43,942 nt of DNA, from positions 1 through 43,942 of the forward strand of contig CANQFY010000007.1 of the NCBI GenBank assembly GCA_947600025.1, given 5' to 3'. The translations under genes were made by a program, and so were the position numbers. Source of the DNA: an uncultured Oscillospiraceae bacterium. GTDB lineage: Bacteria > Bacillota > Clostridia > Oscillospirales > Oscillospiraceae. A model generated the notes under the pieces. That model ran no database searches and was not told where the DNA came from. It worked only from the letters and a program-made list of their open reading frames with translations. Positions 25,580 through 34,088 of the stretch are shown here, piece by piece. The stretch's first letter is position 1. Each line of letters begins with the position of its first letter.

Positions 25580-26335
25580 ATGGAAAAGGTGCTGGAGATC
25601 TGCGTGGACTCCCTGGAATCCGCCCGGGAAGCGGCTCTGGGCGGCGGCCACCGGCTGGAGCTGTGCGCCAATCTGGTGATCGGGGGCACCACCCCCAGCC
25701 CAGCGTTGGTCCGGCTGGTAAAGGCGGAGACCGGTTTGCCGGTAAACGCCATGGTCCGGCCCCGGTTCGGGGACTTCTGCTATACCCCGGCGGAGATGGA
25801 CGTGATGCGCGCGGACGCCCAGGCCCTGCTTGATGCCGGGGCGGACGCCCTGGTGACGGGCTTTCTCACCCCCGAGGGAGCTTTGGACCGGGAAAAAATG
25901 GCGTATTTTGTCGATCTAGCCCACAGCCGAGGGAAAAAATGCACCCTTCACCGGGCCTTTGACCTGTGCCGGGACCCGCTGGAGGCGCTGCTGGCCGCCC
26001 AGGCCCTGGGCGTGGATACGATCCTGACCTCCGGCCAGGCGGCGAACTGTTTGGCCGGGCTGCCCGTATTGGAGGGGCTGCTGGCCCACCGGGGAAAGGT
26101 GGAAATTCTCATCGGCGCCGGGGTGAGCGCGGCGGCCATCCGCGAAATCCGTCGGCGGCTGCCGGCGGCGGGGGCCTTCCACATGAGCGGGAAAGTGACC
26201 CAGGACAGCCCCATGTCCTACCGCCGTGCCGGTGTACCCATGGGCCTGCCCGGGATCAGCGAGTATGAGCTCTACCGCACCTCCGCCGAGAAGGTGCGCA
26301 TGGCCAAGGCGGCACTGTGGGAGGAGCTGCCGTGA
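25580..26335 (+). CDS. cutC: CutC-family TIM-barrel protein
   Basis: The 251-residue protein is a full-length CutC: it opens LEICVDSLESAREAALGGG and has ANLVIGGTTPS, VNAMVRPRFGDFCYT, LVTGFLTPEGALD, CTLHRAFDLCRDP and ILTSGQAANCL, all family segments. CutC was named for copper tolerance, but a direct copper role is not well supported, and the fold is that of an enzyme. Its exact position between a fucosidase gene (three-base gap) and a transglutaminase-like gene (four-base GTGA overlap) suggests a catabolic job in this operon. The reaction is not known. Confidence 0.9.
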   Translation: MEKVLEICVDSLESAREAALGGGHRLELCANLVIGGTTPSPALVRLVKAETGLPVNAMVRPRFGDFCYTPAEMDVMRADAQALLDAGADALVTGFLTPEGALDREKMAYFVDLAHSRGKKCTLHRAFDLCRDPLEALLAAQALGVDTILTSGQAANCLAGLPVLEGLLAHRGKVEILIGAGVSAAAIREIRRRLPAAGAFHMSGKVTQDSPMSYRRAGVPMGLPGISEYELYRTSAEKVRMAKAALWEELP

Positions 26336-28551
26336 CGGCCGGGGAGGAGCGCTTGCTCCGGAGGATTTTGGCCTCCTTGCCGCCCTCGGACAGGGCAGAG
26401 TACGGCGAAGCCTTCTTCCGGGAGGAACTGCGGCAGGCCCTGATCGCCCGGGAGGCTTTCCCCTGGTGCGGGGAACTGGAGGAGGGGCTGTTTTTCCGCT
26501 TTGTCGCCTATCCCCGGATCAATGATGAGCTTCTGGAGCCCTGCCGGGAAGTTTTCCGCTTGGCCTTGACCCCCAGGATTCAGGGCAAGACCCTCCCCCA
26601 GGCCATTTTGGAGGTAAATCAGTGGTGCGCCGAGCAGGCGACCTACCGAAGCACCGACCAGCGGACCTCGTCGGCCATGGAGGTGTACCGCCGGGGCTGG
26701 GGCCGCTGCGGGGAGGAGACGGTGCTGGCGGTGAACGCCCTGCGGAGCGTGGGCATCGCCGCCCGGCAGGTATACTGCCCCTGGTGGTCTCACTGCGACG
26801 ACAACCACGCCTGGGTGGAGGTTTATGACGGGGAAAACTGGCGCTTTATGGGGGCCTGCGAGCCGGAGCCGGTGCTGGACCGGGGTTGGTTCCAGCTGGC
26901 CGCCAGCCGGGCCATGATGATCCACAGCCGGGAATTTGTCCCGGCGCAGGAAAACTCGGAGGACCCGGACGCCTATTTCCGCCACGGCCTGCTCTACCGG
27001 GTGCGGACCGCCCGGTACGCCCCCACCCGGGTGCTGACGGTGCGGGTGACAGATGCCCAAGGCCGTCCGGTCCCCCGGGCAAGGGTCGTATATAGCGTGG
27101 CCAACCTGGGGAGTTGGCTGCCCATTGGGGAGAAGCGGACCAATGATCAGGGCCTTGCCCGCCTCCGCCTGGGCCTGGGAGGCGTTCACATCCGCTGCTA
27201 CTGCCCGGAAGGGGACCTGGGGGAGGCAATTTTCGACACGGCGTCGATTTCCTTCGGGGAAATCCGCCTCACCGGCCCCAAGCTGGGGGAGCGGGCCCTG
27301 CTTTTCCCCGCTCCCGTGGGCAATGCCCAGCCCCCGGAGCCGCTTTCAGACGCCCAGCGGGCCGCCCGCCGGGCCGCCTGGGCCCAGGCGGCGGATTGCC
27401 GGAGCAAGGCAATTCGCCCCCCCGGGGTCCCCGGCAGCGCCGCTGACGAGCGGGTGCTGGCGACGCTGCCGGAAAAGGACCGAGTGGCGCCGGTGGATGC
27501 GCTGATTTTAGCGGAGGCGGCGGAGGCGTTTGCCTGGGCGGGTCGGTTCCCCGAGCCGGTATTCAACCAGAGCTTACTGTGCCCCCGGATCGGGCGGGAA
27601 CCTTTGATGCCCTGGCGGCGGGCCCTGCGAGATGGGCTGACGCTGGAGCAGCGGCGGCGTTTTCAGGCGGACCCCCGGGAAATCGGGGCCTGGCTGAGGG
27701 CTTTTCGGGTGGTGGACAGCCACCCCACCCTGACCGCCTCGCCTTTGGCGACTTTGGCGGGGAAAAAGGGAAACCCGGCCTCCCTGGCGGTGCTGTTCTG
27801 CGCGGTCTGCCGCTGCCTGGGCATTCCGGCCCGGCTGTCGCCTCTGGACGAAAGCCCGGAATATTACCGGGACGGGGACTACCGCCGCGCCAGTGGCCCC
27901 AGGACGGCAAGACTGACCCTGGAAGCCCGGGACCAGCCGGTGACCCTGTCCAAATGGGATGGGGAGACCCCTCTGGTGACGGTGGAGCCGGGGAAGACCT
28001 GGACAGGGCTTCTGCCCTCCGGCCGCTATCGGGCCATGGCCGCCGCCCGGCTGCCCAACGGCGATCAGCTGCTCCGGGAGCGGACCGTGGAGCTGAAGGA
28101 CGGGAAATATCGGTTTGCCCTCTCCGCTCCCCAGCCCGCTCGGGACCAGATGACCATTTCCCGGCCCATGCCGGTGTTTCGGCTGAGAGACGGAGGCGGG
28201 ACCTGGCGGGACAGCCGCCGGCTGCTGACCGGCTGGCAGCTGCTGTGCTTCTTAGAACCGGGCCGGGAGCCCACGGAGCATCTGCTCTTGGAGCTGAAGG
28301 AGAACCCCTTACCCTGCCGGGTCTTGCTGGTCGCACCGGAGGGGACGGCGCCCGTTTCCCCCTTTCCGGGGGCGGAGCGCTGGACGGCGGATCCCGAGAC
28401 CCCCGAGACTCTGGCCCGGAACGTCTTCGCCTCGCCGGACCTGCTTCCGCTGAGCCTTCTGTGCAGGGACGGCGTGTGCCGCTTCACCGCGGCGGGCTAT
28501 AACGTGGGGATCGGGAAGCTCCTGGCGTCGGTTTTGCGGGAAAATCAATAA
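26332..28551 (+). CDS. Transglutaminase-like protein with an internal duplication
   Basis: A 739-residue cytoplasmic protein starting at a GTG that overlaps the cutC stop. The first unit (about 1-230) has a helical N-domain and a transglutaminase/PNGase-like core: Cys126 in GRCGEE, His159 in DNHAWVEV, then WRFMGACEPEP. The place where an Asp is expected is Gly. A carboxypeptidase-regulatory-like beta domain follows at about 230-305 (VTDAQGRPVPRARVVYS). The second unit (about 368-520) repeats the pattern of the first (RVLATLPEKDR against RILASLPPSDR; LGIPARL against VGIAARQV). It has lost the catalytic Cys: GRCGEE aligns with GNPASL. A second beta domain and a redoxin-like tail end the protein. 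The substrate is unknown; it is possibly a peptidase or glycopeptide amidase. Confidence 0.8.
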   Translation: MTAGEERLLRRILASLPPSDRAEYGEAFFREELRQALIAREAFPWCGELEEGLFFRFVAYPRINDELLEPCREVFRLALTPRIQGKTLPQAILEVNQWCAEQATYRSTDQRTSSAMEVYRRGWGRCGEETVLAVNALRSVGIAARQVYCPWWSHCDDNHAWVEVYDGENWRFMGACEPEPVLDRGWFQLAASRAMMIHSREFVPAQENSEDPDAYFRHGLLYRVRTARYAPTRVLTVRVTDAQGRPVPRARVVYSVANLGSWLPIGEKRTNDQGLARLRLGLGGVHIRCYCPEGDLGEAIFDTASISFGEIRLTGPKLGERALLFPAPVGNAQPPEPLSDAQRAARRAAWAQAADCRSKAIRPPGVPGSAADERVLATLPEKDRVAPVDALILAEAAEAFAWAGRFPEPVFNQSLLCPRIGREPLMPWRRALRDGLTLEQRRRFQADPREIGAWLRAFRVVDSHPTLTASPLATLAGKKGNPASLAVLFCAVCRCLGIPARLSPLDESPEYYRDGDYRRASGPRTARLTLEARDQPVTLSKWDGETPLVTVEPGKTWTGLLPSGRYRAMAAARLPNGDQLLRERTVELKDGKYRFALSAPQPARDQMTISRPMPVFRLRDGGGTWRDSRRLLTGWQLLCFLEPGREPTEHLLLELKENPLPCRVLLVAPEGTAPVSPFPGAERWTADPETPETLARNVFASPDLLPLSLLCRDGVCRFTAAGYNVGIGKLLASVLRENQ

Positions 28552-28556
28552 GAAAA

Positions 28557-28582
28557 GCGGGAAACCGGCTCCGGTTTCCCGC
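28557..28582. terminator. Bidirectional terminator between convergent genes
   Basis: A twelve-base perfect stem (28557-28568 with 28571-28582) with a two-base apex. ACTTTTC follows on the plus strand and TTTTC on the minus strand. Confidence 0.9.
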
Positions 28583-28588
28583 ACTTTT

Positions 28589-31500
28589 CTATTCTGTAAG
28601 GACGTAGCATCCGTTTGCCCCTGCCTGAATCCTGCCCTTTTCAGCGGTATAGGCGATCGCCTCCCGCAGAAGGGCCGTCACCGCCGCGCCCGGCCGGGCG
28701 TAACCCAGCAGCTTGGCCGCCTCCCGGTAGAGGTCCTCTTCCGAAAGGCTGATCTGCTCCAAAAGTACCTGGCACACCGCCGCGGCGGCCTCCTGCACCG
28801 GCAGATCCTTGGCCTCCCGGCGGTCCTCCTCCGTGACGCTGACCCGGTAGAGTAGGTACTTTTCCGGTTCCTGCTCCCGGGCCCAGTAGAAGATCTGATC
28901 CTCCCGGCTGGTCTCTATGAGGCCCATTTCCTGGATCAGCCCGTCCAGATAGCTCTGCACCCGGCTTCCGGCCCGGCTGATGCCGCAGCTTTGCAGCACC
29001 CGGCGGGTCAGCAGGCTCCGGCTGACGGGGGCCTCTTTGTCCACCACCGCCTGGAGCTTTTTTCGGATTTTTTGGGCGTTCCTGGGGAGCAAAAATTCCT
29101 CGGCGGTCATGGGGGTGGCTTTTAGGGCGGCGGGCACATACGCCGGCAGCCCGGATTTTTTGGGGGCGGCGTTTTGAACCAACAGCGGGGCCGGTTCTAC
29201 TGGCTCCTCCGCCGACTCCGGCGGGGCGGGGCGGGGGCTTTTCAGCAGCTCCTCGATCCGCGCCAGCTCCCGCTCCCGGTTGTCCCACCAGTCCATGGCC
29301 CAGACCCGATGGATTCGCCAGCCCAGCCCCTCCAAAACGCTCTGCTGGGCCAGCTCCCGGTCCCGGGTGGTTTTGGCGGCGCGATAGCCTGGGCCGTCCA
29401 GGAGAATTCCCAGCCGGTAGGTATCCGGCTTCTCCGGGTCCACCACGCCGATGTCGATCCTGTACGCCGAGTGGCCCACGGCCTGCTGGGTCTGGTAGCC
29501 CAGCCCCGCCAGGTGGTCGCAGATGGCCCGGGCGATGCCGGGATCGTCAGGCTCCTGACGAATGGTCCTCTCGTTCTGGGGAAGGCTCTGGCGTCCGGCG
29601 TATTCCAGGAACCCCCGTAGGGCCGCCACACCCCGGGCGGAGGTGCGGGACAGATCCAGCTGCTCGGGAGACAGGGCGGTGAACACCGTCATCTCCTGCC
29701 GGGCCCGGGTGATGGCCACGTTCAGCCGCCGCCAGCCCCCGTCCCGGTTCAGCGGGCCGAAATTCATGGAGATCCGCCCCTCCGGGTCGGGGCCGTAGCC
29801 GATGGAGAACAGGATCACGTCCCGCTCGTCGCCCTGGACATTTTCCAGGTTCTTGATGAACACCGGCTCCTGGGCGTGGTAGGCCCATGCCTCCAGCTCC
29901 GGGTCGGAAGCGCACGCCTCGCTCAGCAGATCGTCGATCAGGTTTTGCTGCTGGATGTTGAAGGTGACCACCCCTACGCTCTGCGCTTGGGCCTGGGGAT
30001 CGTGGCAGCGGCGCTTCAGCTCCGCCACCACCGCCTGGGCCTCCTCCGGATTTTGCCGTTGCTTGCCCCGGTGGAAGGCGCCCCGCACTGGGACCAGCCG
30101 CACCTTGGAGGCCCGGTCGTTCACCGAGGGGAAGGTGTAGAGCCGGTTTTCGTAAAATTCTGCGTTGCTGAAAGCGATCAGGCTCTCATGGCGGCTGCGG
30201 TAGTGCCACAGCAGATGGGTCTGGGGAAGGTTCAGGGCCAGGCAGTCGTCCAAAATGCTTTCCAGATCCTCCAGCTCCAGATTGTCCTCGTCCAGATTGT
30301 TAGAGGCAAAGAAGGAGGTGGGCGGCATCTGATTGGGGTCCCCGGCGATGACGGCGGCGTTGCCCCGGGCCAGCACCCCTACCGCCTTGCAGGTGGGCAG
30401 CTGGGAGGCCTCGTCGAACACCACCAGGTCAAAGGGAGGCTTTGCCGGGTCTAAGTACTGGGCGGCGGAAATGGGGCTCATCAGCATACAGGGGCACAGC
30501 CTGGGCAGCAGATTGGGGAGTTGCTCCAGCAGCCTGCGGATGCTCACCCCCCGGCCACCGCTGCGGATCGCCCGTTGGAGAATGCCCAGCTCGGAGCTTT
30601 GGGCCGCCTCCCGGGCAAAGCTGGGGACCCGCTGTGCCAGACGGCAGTAGATCTCCTGCTGGGTCAGCCTGGTGAGTTCTCCGTCCAGACGGCGGAACTG
30701 GCGGACCTGCTCCTGGAAGACCGCCCCGGAGAAGCTCCGCAGCGCTTCCTCCCGGTCGATGGCCTGCCGGGCCAGGCCCATGGTCAGGGTCTTCTGATAG
30801 GCGGGCAGAACCTCATCGTGGGCCAGGCCCGCCCGGTAGGCGTCCACCACGGCCCCCAGCTTGGCGTTGGCGGCGGCCTCCGCCATGGAGTTCCAGGCGA
30901 TATAATCTTTCAGATTCTGTAAATTGCTTTGAAGCGTGTCGTACATATGGACCTGAGTATCGAAGAAATCCCCGGAATCCTCCCAGGAGAGGTTCAGCGC
31001 CTGATCCAGCGCGCCCTGCGCCTCCCGGAAGGCGTTGCTGGCGGCCAAATATGCCTCCAAAACCGGCTTTTTCGACAGGTCTCCGGCAAACCCAAGACGC
31101 AGAGCGCGGGCTCCCAAGGCGCCGTCCAGCTTTACCGCACTGTCCCAGGCGGCCTGGGCGGCCCGGTCCATGGCGGAGGGGTCCGATCCAAAGAAGAAGG
31201 TCTCGTCTCCAAAGGTCCCTGACAGCTTTTCCGCCTCAAATTGCTCCTGCTGATAATCGGCAAGCAGGGCCAGCGCCTCTCGGAGGGCGCCGGCGTCGAT
31301 TTTTCCCCTGGCGAAGGGGGCCAGCCGCCGCGTCAGGCCGTTTTGGGCCATCAGCCGGGGCAGGAGCCATTTTTCCGCGGCATTGTCCCAGCTCCGGGCC
31401 AAAGCCGCCCCGTCCTGGCGCAGGAACTCCTCCTGCCAGTTTTTCAGCAGAAGATCACGCTTTTCCCCGGCGGAAAGAAGGTGGGCGCAGAGCGCCCGGA

Positions 31501-33283
31501 CGCCCCGGAAATAGGGCTCCGGTTCCTCCCGCTTTCCCCAGCTCCGGGGGAGGGCAAGCCAGGCTTGCAGCTCCTCCGCCACCGCCGAGAACCGGCGGAT
31601 TTCCGACTCCTGGCAGGGCGTCGGAACGCCCAAAGCGCCCGAAAGAGCTTGAAGAGCCTCCCGGAAGGGCTCGAGGGTCCGGCGGCAGTCGTCGATTTTC
31701 TGCGGCAGGGAGAAGCGAAGCTGCTGGGTGTACTGGGTCTGGCCAACCGGATCCAGGGGATGGCCGTGGGGATGCCCGATGGCCTGCCCGGTGGATACCA
31801 GCTGTTCCAGCACCCGAAGGCGCGCTTCCAGAACGGCGGCGTCGGCGCCCGATAGAAAGCTCTCCGGGAAGGGAGGCAGCTCCGGGGCAGAGCGCAGCGA
31901 TTCATATCGGTCGATCAGAGCAAACAGGCTTTCCCCGCAGGGCTGGATCCGGTGCAGGGCCTTGGCGTACCGGTCCAGCTGGGCCCGAGTCTGGGCCAGC
32001 TGCTCCCCCTTCCGTCCGAAAGCCTCCGGGGGCATGACCTTGGTGACCTCGGTGGCCCGCCGGAGCCGCTCCAGCACGTCCCGCTTTTTGGACTTGTTGG
32101 AGTGGAGCTCCAGGCAGAAGGGGCCGATGCCGATGGCCTCCAGCCGCCGCTGCACCACCTCCAGCGCCGCCATTTTCTCCGCCACGAACAGCACCGTCTT
32201 CCCCTGGGCCAGGGTGTTGGCGATGAGGGCGGTGATGGTCTGGGATTTGCCGGTTCCGGGGGGCCCGTGGAGCACAAAGGTGGCCCCCTCTCCGGCGGAG
32301 CGGATGGCGTAGAGCTGGGAGGCGTCCGCCGGAATGGGCAGCAGCACCCCCTCCTCGGGCACGGCCTGGGGAAGCTCCATCTCTTCGGCCTCCCAGGCCA
32401 GCCGCCCCTCCATCAGGCTTTTCACCAGGGGATGTTGGATGATGTCCTGGGCCCGGTTGCGCAGATCGTTCCACATGACGAACTGGCTAAAGGAAAAAAT
32501 ACCCAGATAGGCGCTCTCTACCACGTCCCACCGGGGCTGGTCCATCACCGCTTCACGCATCACCGTGAACACCTGGCGGCTGTCCACGCCCTTGTCGTCC
32601 GTGGGCAGGGGATCCAGTCCGGTAACGGTAATATGGAAATCCTGCTTCAATTTTTCCAGCAGGGTGATGTTCATTTGGGGGTCCTCGTCCCGAAGCCGGA
32701 GGGTGTACCCCTGGCGGATGCTGCGGCGCAGCAGCTCCACCGGCAGCAGGATCAGGGGGGCGTACCTTGCCTTGGCGCTTTTCGGGGACTCATACCACTT
32801 GAGAAGACCCAGGGCCAGATACAGCGTGTTGGCGCCGTTTTCCTCCAGCGACGACCGGGAGGCCCGGTACAGCTCCTTCACCGCCTTACTCAGCTCTCCT
32901 TCGGTCAGGGCGGAGCGGAGGCGCTTGCCCCCAAATTCCGAGGCGATCAGCTCCCGGTAGCTCTCGGGCGTCTGGGCCGGTCCCTCCTCGGGCACATATT
33001 CCTGGGGACGGGGCAGGATGGAAAAATCGCTTCCCTCCGCCAGAGCGTCCTCCAGCTCGTCTAAGGAGGCGGCGAGGATGGGAACAGCGGAGCCGGACAG
33101 CCGCATACTGATCAGGTTGTTCCGCAGGCCCAGATCCAGCAGCTTCCGCTCCCACTGCTTGAGCTTGGTGGGCTCGGCCCCAGCGGTATCGGCGGCCGCC
33201 ATTGGGATGACCTGCTCCGGCGCGCCAGTGCGGGTAGCTTCCCGCGCCTCCGGGCTGCCGTTGATTTCCAAAATATCCATCAT
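28589..33283 (-). CDS. DUF4011 / SF1 helicase / Vsr-like nuclease / DUF3320 protein (Hhe-type defence candidate)
   Basis: A 1564-residue single-gene protein. The order is: DUF4011 region (about 35-310; KQWERKLLDLGLRNNLI); Walker A HGPPGTGKSQT with Lys346; a long helical insertion (about 440-900); Walker B VVFDEASQLP with Asp957 and GDPNQMPP; SF1 motifs NVQGDERDVILFS and NVAITRARQEM. A Vsr/MTES_1575-like PD-(D/E)xK domain lies at about 1250-1345 (YRIDIGVVDP, Asp1277; LEGLGWRIHRVW), and a DUF3320 tail at about 1410-1560. The frame continues upstream to 33343, but that stretch is the promoter. The ATG at 33283 follows AAAGGCGG and starts MMDILEING. From memory this is the layout of Hhe, a one-gene anti-phage system. 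A DNA-repair role is possible. No toxin, methylase or other defence gene is adjacent. Confidence 0.87.
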   Translation of the reverse strand: MMDILEINGSPEAREATRTGAPEQVIPMAAADTAGAEPTKLKQWERKLLDLGLRNNLISMRLSGSAVPILAASLDELEDALAEGSDFSILPRPQEYVPEEGPAQTPESYRELIASEFGGKRLRSALTEGELSKAVKELYRASRSSLEENGANTLYLALGLLKWYESPKSAKARYAPLILLPVELLRRSIRQGYTLRLRDEDPQMNITLLEKLKQDFHITVTGLDPLPTDDKGVDSRQVFTVMREAVMDQPRWDVVESAYLGIFSFSQFVMWNDLRNRAQDIIQHPLVKSLMEGRLAWEAEEMELPQAVPEEGVLLPIPADASQLYAIRSAGEGATFVLHGPPGTGKSQTITALIANTLAQGKTVLFVAEKMAALEVVQRRLEAIGIGPFCLELHSNKSKKRDVLERLRRATEVTKVMPPEAFGRKGEQLAQTRAQLDRYAKALHRIQPCGESLFALIDRYESLRSAPELPPFPESFLSGADAAVLEARLRVLEQLVSTGQAIGHPHGHPLDPVGQTQYTQQLRFSLPQKIDDCRRTLEPFREALQALSGALGVPTPCQESEIRRFSAVAEELQAWLALPRSWGKREEPEPYFRGVRALCAHLLSAGEKRDLLLKNWQEEFLRQDGAALARSWDNAAEKWLLPRLMAQNGLTRRLAPFARGKIDAGALREALALLADYQQEQFEAEKLSGTFGDETFFFGSDPSAMDRAAQAAWDSAVKLDGALGARALRLGFAGDLSKKPVLEAYLAASNAFREAQGALDQALNLSWEDSGDFFDTQVHMYDTLQSNLQNLKDYIAWNSMAEAAANAKLGAVVDAYRAGLAHDEVLPAYQKTLTMGLARQAIDREEALRSFSGAVFQEQVRQFRRLDGELTRLTQQEIYCRLAQRVPSFAREAAQSSELGILQRAIRSGGRGVSIRRLLEQLPNLLPRLCPCMLMSPISAAQYLDPAKPPFDLVVFDEASQLPTCKAVGVLARGNAAVIAGDPNQMPPTSFFASNNLDEDNLELEDLESILDDCLALNLPQTHLLWHYRSRHESLIAFSNAEFYENRLYTFPSVNDRASKVRLVPVRGAFHRGKQRQNPEEAQAVVAELKRRCHDPQAQAQSVGVVTFNIQQQNLIDDLLSEACASDPELEAWAYHAQEPVFIKNLENVQGDERDVILFSIGYGPDPEGRISMNFGPLNRDGGWRRLNVAITRARQEMTVFTALSPEQLDLSRTSARGVAALRGFLEYAGRQSLPQNERTIRQEPDDPGIARAICDHLAGLGYQTQQAVGHSAYRIDIGVVDPEKPDTYRLGILLDGPGYRAAKTTRDRELAQQSVLEGLGWRIHRVWAMDWWDNRERELARIEELLKSPRPAPPESAEEPVEPAPLLVQNAAPKKSGLPAYVPAALKATPMTAEEFLLPRNAQKIRKKLQAVVDKEAPVSRSLLTRRVLQSCGISRAGSRVQSYLDGLIQEMGLIETSREDQIFYWAREQEPEKYLLYRVSVTEEDRREAKDLPVQEAAAAVCQVLLEQISLSEEDLYREAAKLLGYARPGAAVTALLREAIAYTAEKGRIQAGANGCYVLTE

Positions 33284-33314
33284 TTGCCGCCGCCTTTCGA
33301 TTTGAGATAACAGA

Positions 33315-33343
33315 ATTGTACCATCTTCCTCCCAGGGTGTCAA
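33315..33343 (-). promoter_or_regulatory. Promoter of the helicase-nuclease gene
   Basis: On the minus strand a perfect TTGACA (33343-33338) and TACAAT (33320-33315), 17 bases apart. It lies inside the longest reading frame, which is why the start at 33283 is preferred. Confidence 0.85.
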
Positions 33344-33355
33344 GGAAGAAGCGGA

Positions 33356-33385
33356 GCCCCGCCCGCCAAGAACGGCGGGCGGGGC
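33356..33385 (-). terminator. Terminator of the NimA-like gene
   Basis: A twelve-base perfect GC stem (33356-33367 with 33374-33385) with a six-base loop, located after the stop at 33432. The T tract on the minus strand is poor. Confidence 0.65.
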
Positions 33386-33431
33386 GCGTGCCTATGCAAA
33401 GGGAAAACGGGCAGGTATTCCGGCGGCGGGT

Positions 33432-33908
33432 TTATCTGCTTCTCCGTGCCTTTCCAGTCATATGCAGCGGCGTGATTTCAATCACCGAGGTGACGGGCTC
33501 CGCGGACATGGCGTATTCCTGCCCTTTCTTTCGATATGCGGGGGAATACTTTTCCACCAGCGCCATCAGCGCGGCGTTCTTCTTCGCCGGGTCCAGGATC
33601 TCCTTCGCGGTCCCGAAAACCACCACGCTCTCGTAGCGGGTGGAGAACCGGGCCGGCAGCACCTCCGTTTCCCCCACGACCGTAAAGCACACGTTGGGGG
33701 AATAGCGCAGATTGTCCTTGCAGTGGCCCTCTTCGGCGGTGCAGTGGATGCAAATTTTCCCGTCCAGGACGGCATAGCTGTATGGAATGGCGTAGGGGAA
33801 CCCGTCGGCCCCGCGGGACGCCAGGATTCCGTACTCCCCCTTTTCCAGGACCTCCTGGATCTGGGATTCCTCCATTGCCCGATCTGCCCTTCTCATTTCA
33901 CGAAACAT
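33432..33908 (-). CDS. Pyridoxamine 5-phosphate oxidase-like flavoprotein (NimA-like)
   Basis: The 158-residue protein has the split-barrel FMN-binding fold of the PNPOx-like superfamily, in the branch that includes the NimA nitroimidazole reductases. Visible features are EYGILASRGADGFPYAIPYS (residues 24-43), IHCTAEEGHCKDNLR (FMN/haem-contact region), and FSTRYESVVVFGTAKEI. I start at the ATG at 33908, preceded by GGAGG, because the frame upstream crosses the promoter. The true substrate is unknown; NimA-like proteins are common in gut Clostridia without causing drug resistance. It is a single-gene unit. Confidence 0.87.
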   Translation of the reverse strand: MFREMRRADRAMEESQIQEVLEKGEYGILASRGADGFPYAIPYSYAVLDGKICIHCTAEEGHCKDNLRYSPNVCFTVVGETEVLPARFSTRYESVVVFGTAKEILDPAKKNAALMALVEKYSPAYRKKGQEYAMSAEPVTSVIEITPLHMTGKARRSR

Positions 33909-33939
33909 GGATTTTTGCCTCCGTTTTTTGCTACTCTTC

Positions 33940-33968
33940 ACTATACCACAGGAAAGGGGGAAAATCAA
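33940..33968 (-). promoter_or_regulatory. Promoter of the NimA-like gene
   Basis: On the minus strand TTGATT (33968-33963) and TATAGT (33945-33940), 17 bases apart. Confidence 0.7.
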
Positions 33969-34088
33969 TCGCCGCCTTTTAAAATCGCTCCCCATTGGCT
34001 TTTCAGTAAAAAATTCCCTGCGGATGCATATTTTTCTCAGAACCGGCAAACAATACCAGCGTAAACTTTAAACTTAGGAGGCTTTTCC

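Noticed and set aside
33284-33343. Twenty-codon upstream extension of the helicase gene
   Set aside because: The stretch contains the TTGACA/TACAAT promoter and lacks a ribosome site.
33909-34049. 47-codon upstream extension of the NimA-like gene
   Set aside because: It spans the promoter and the added residues are outside the family fold.
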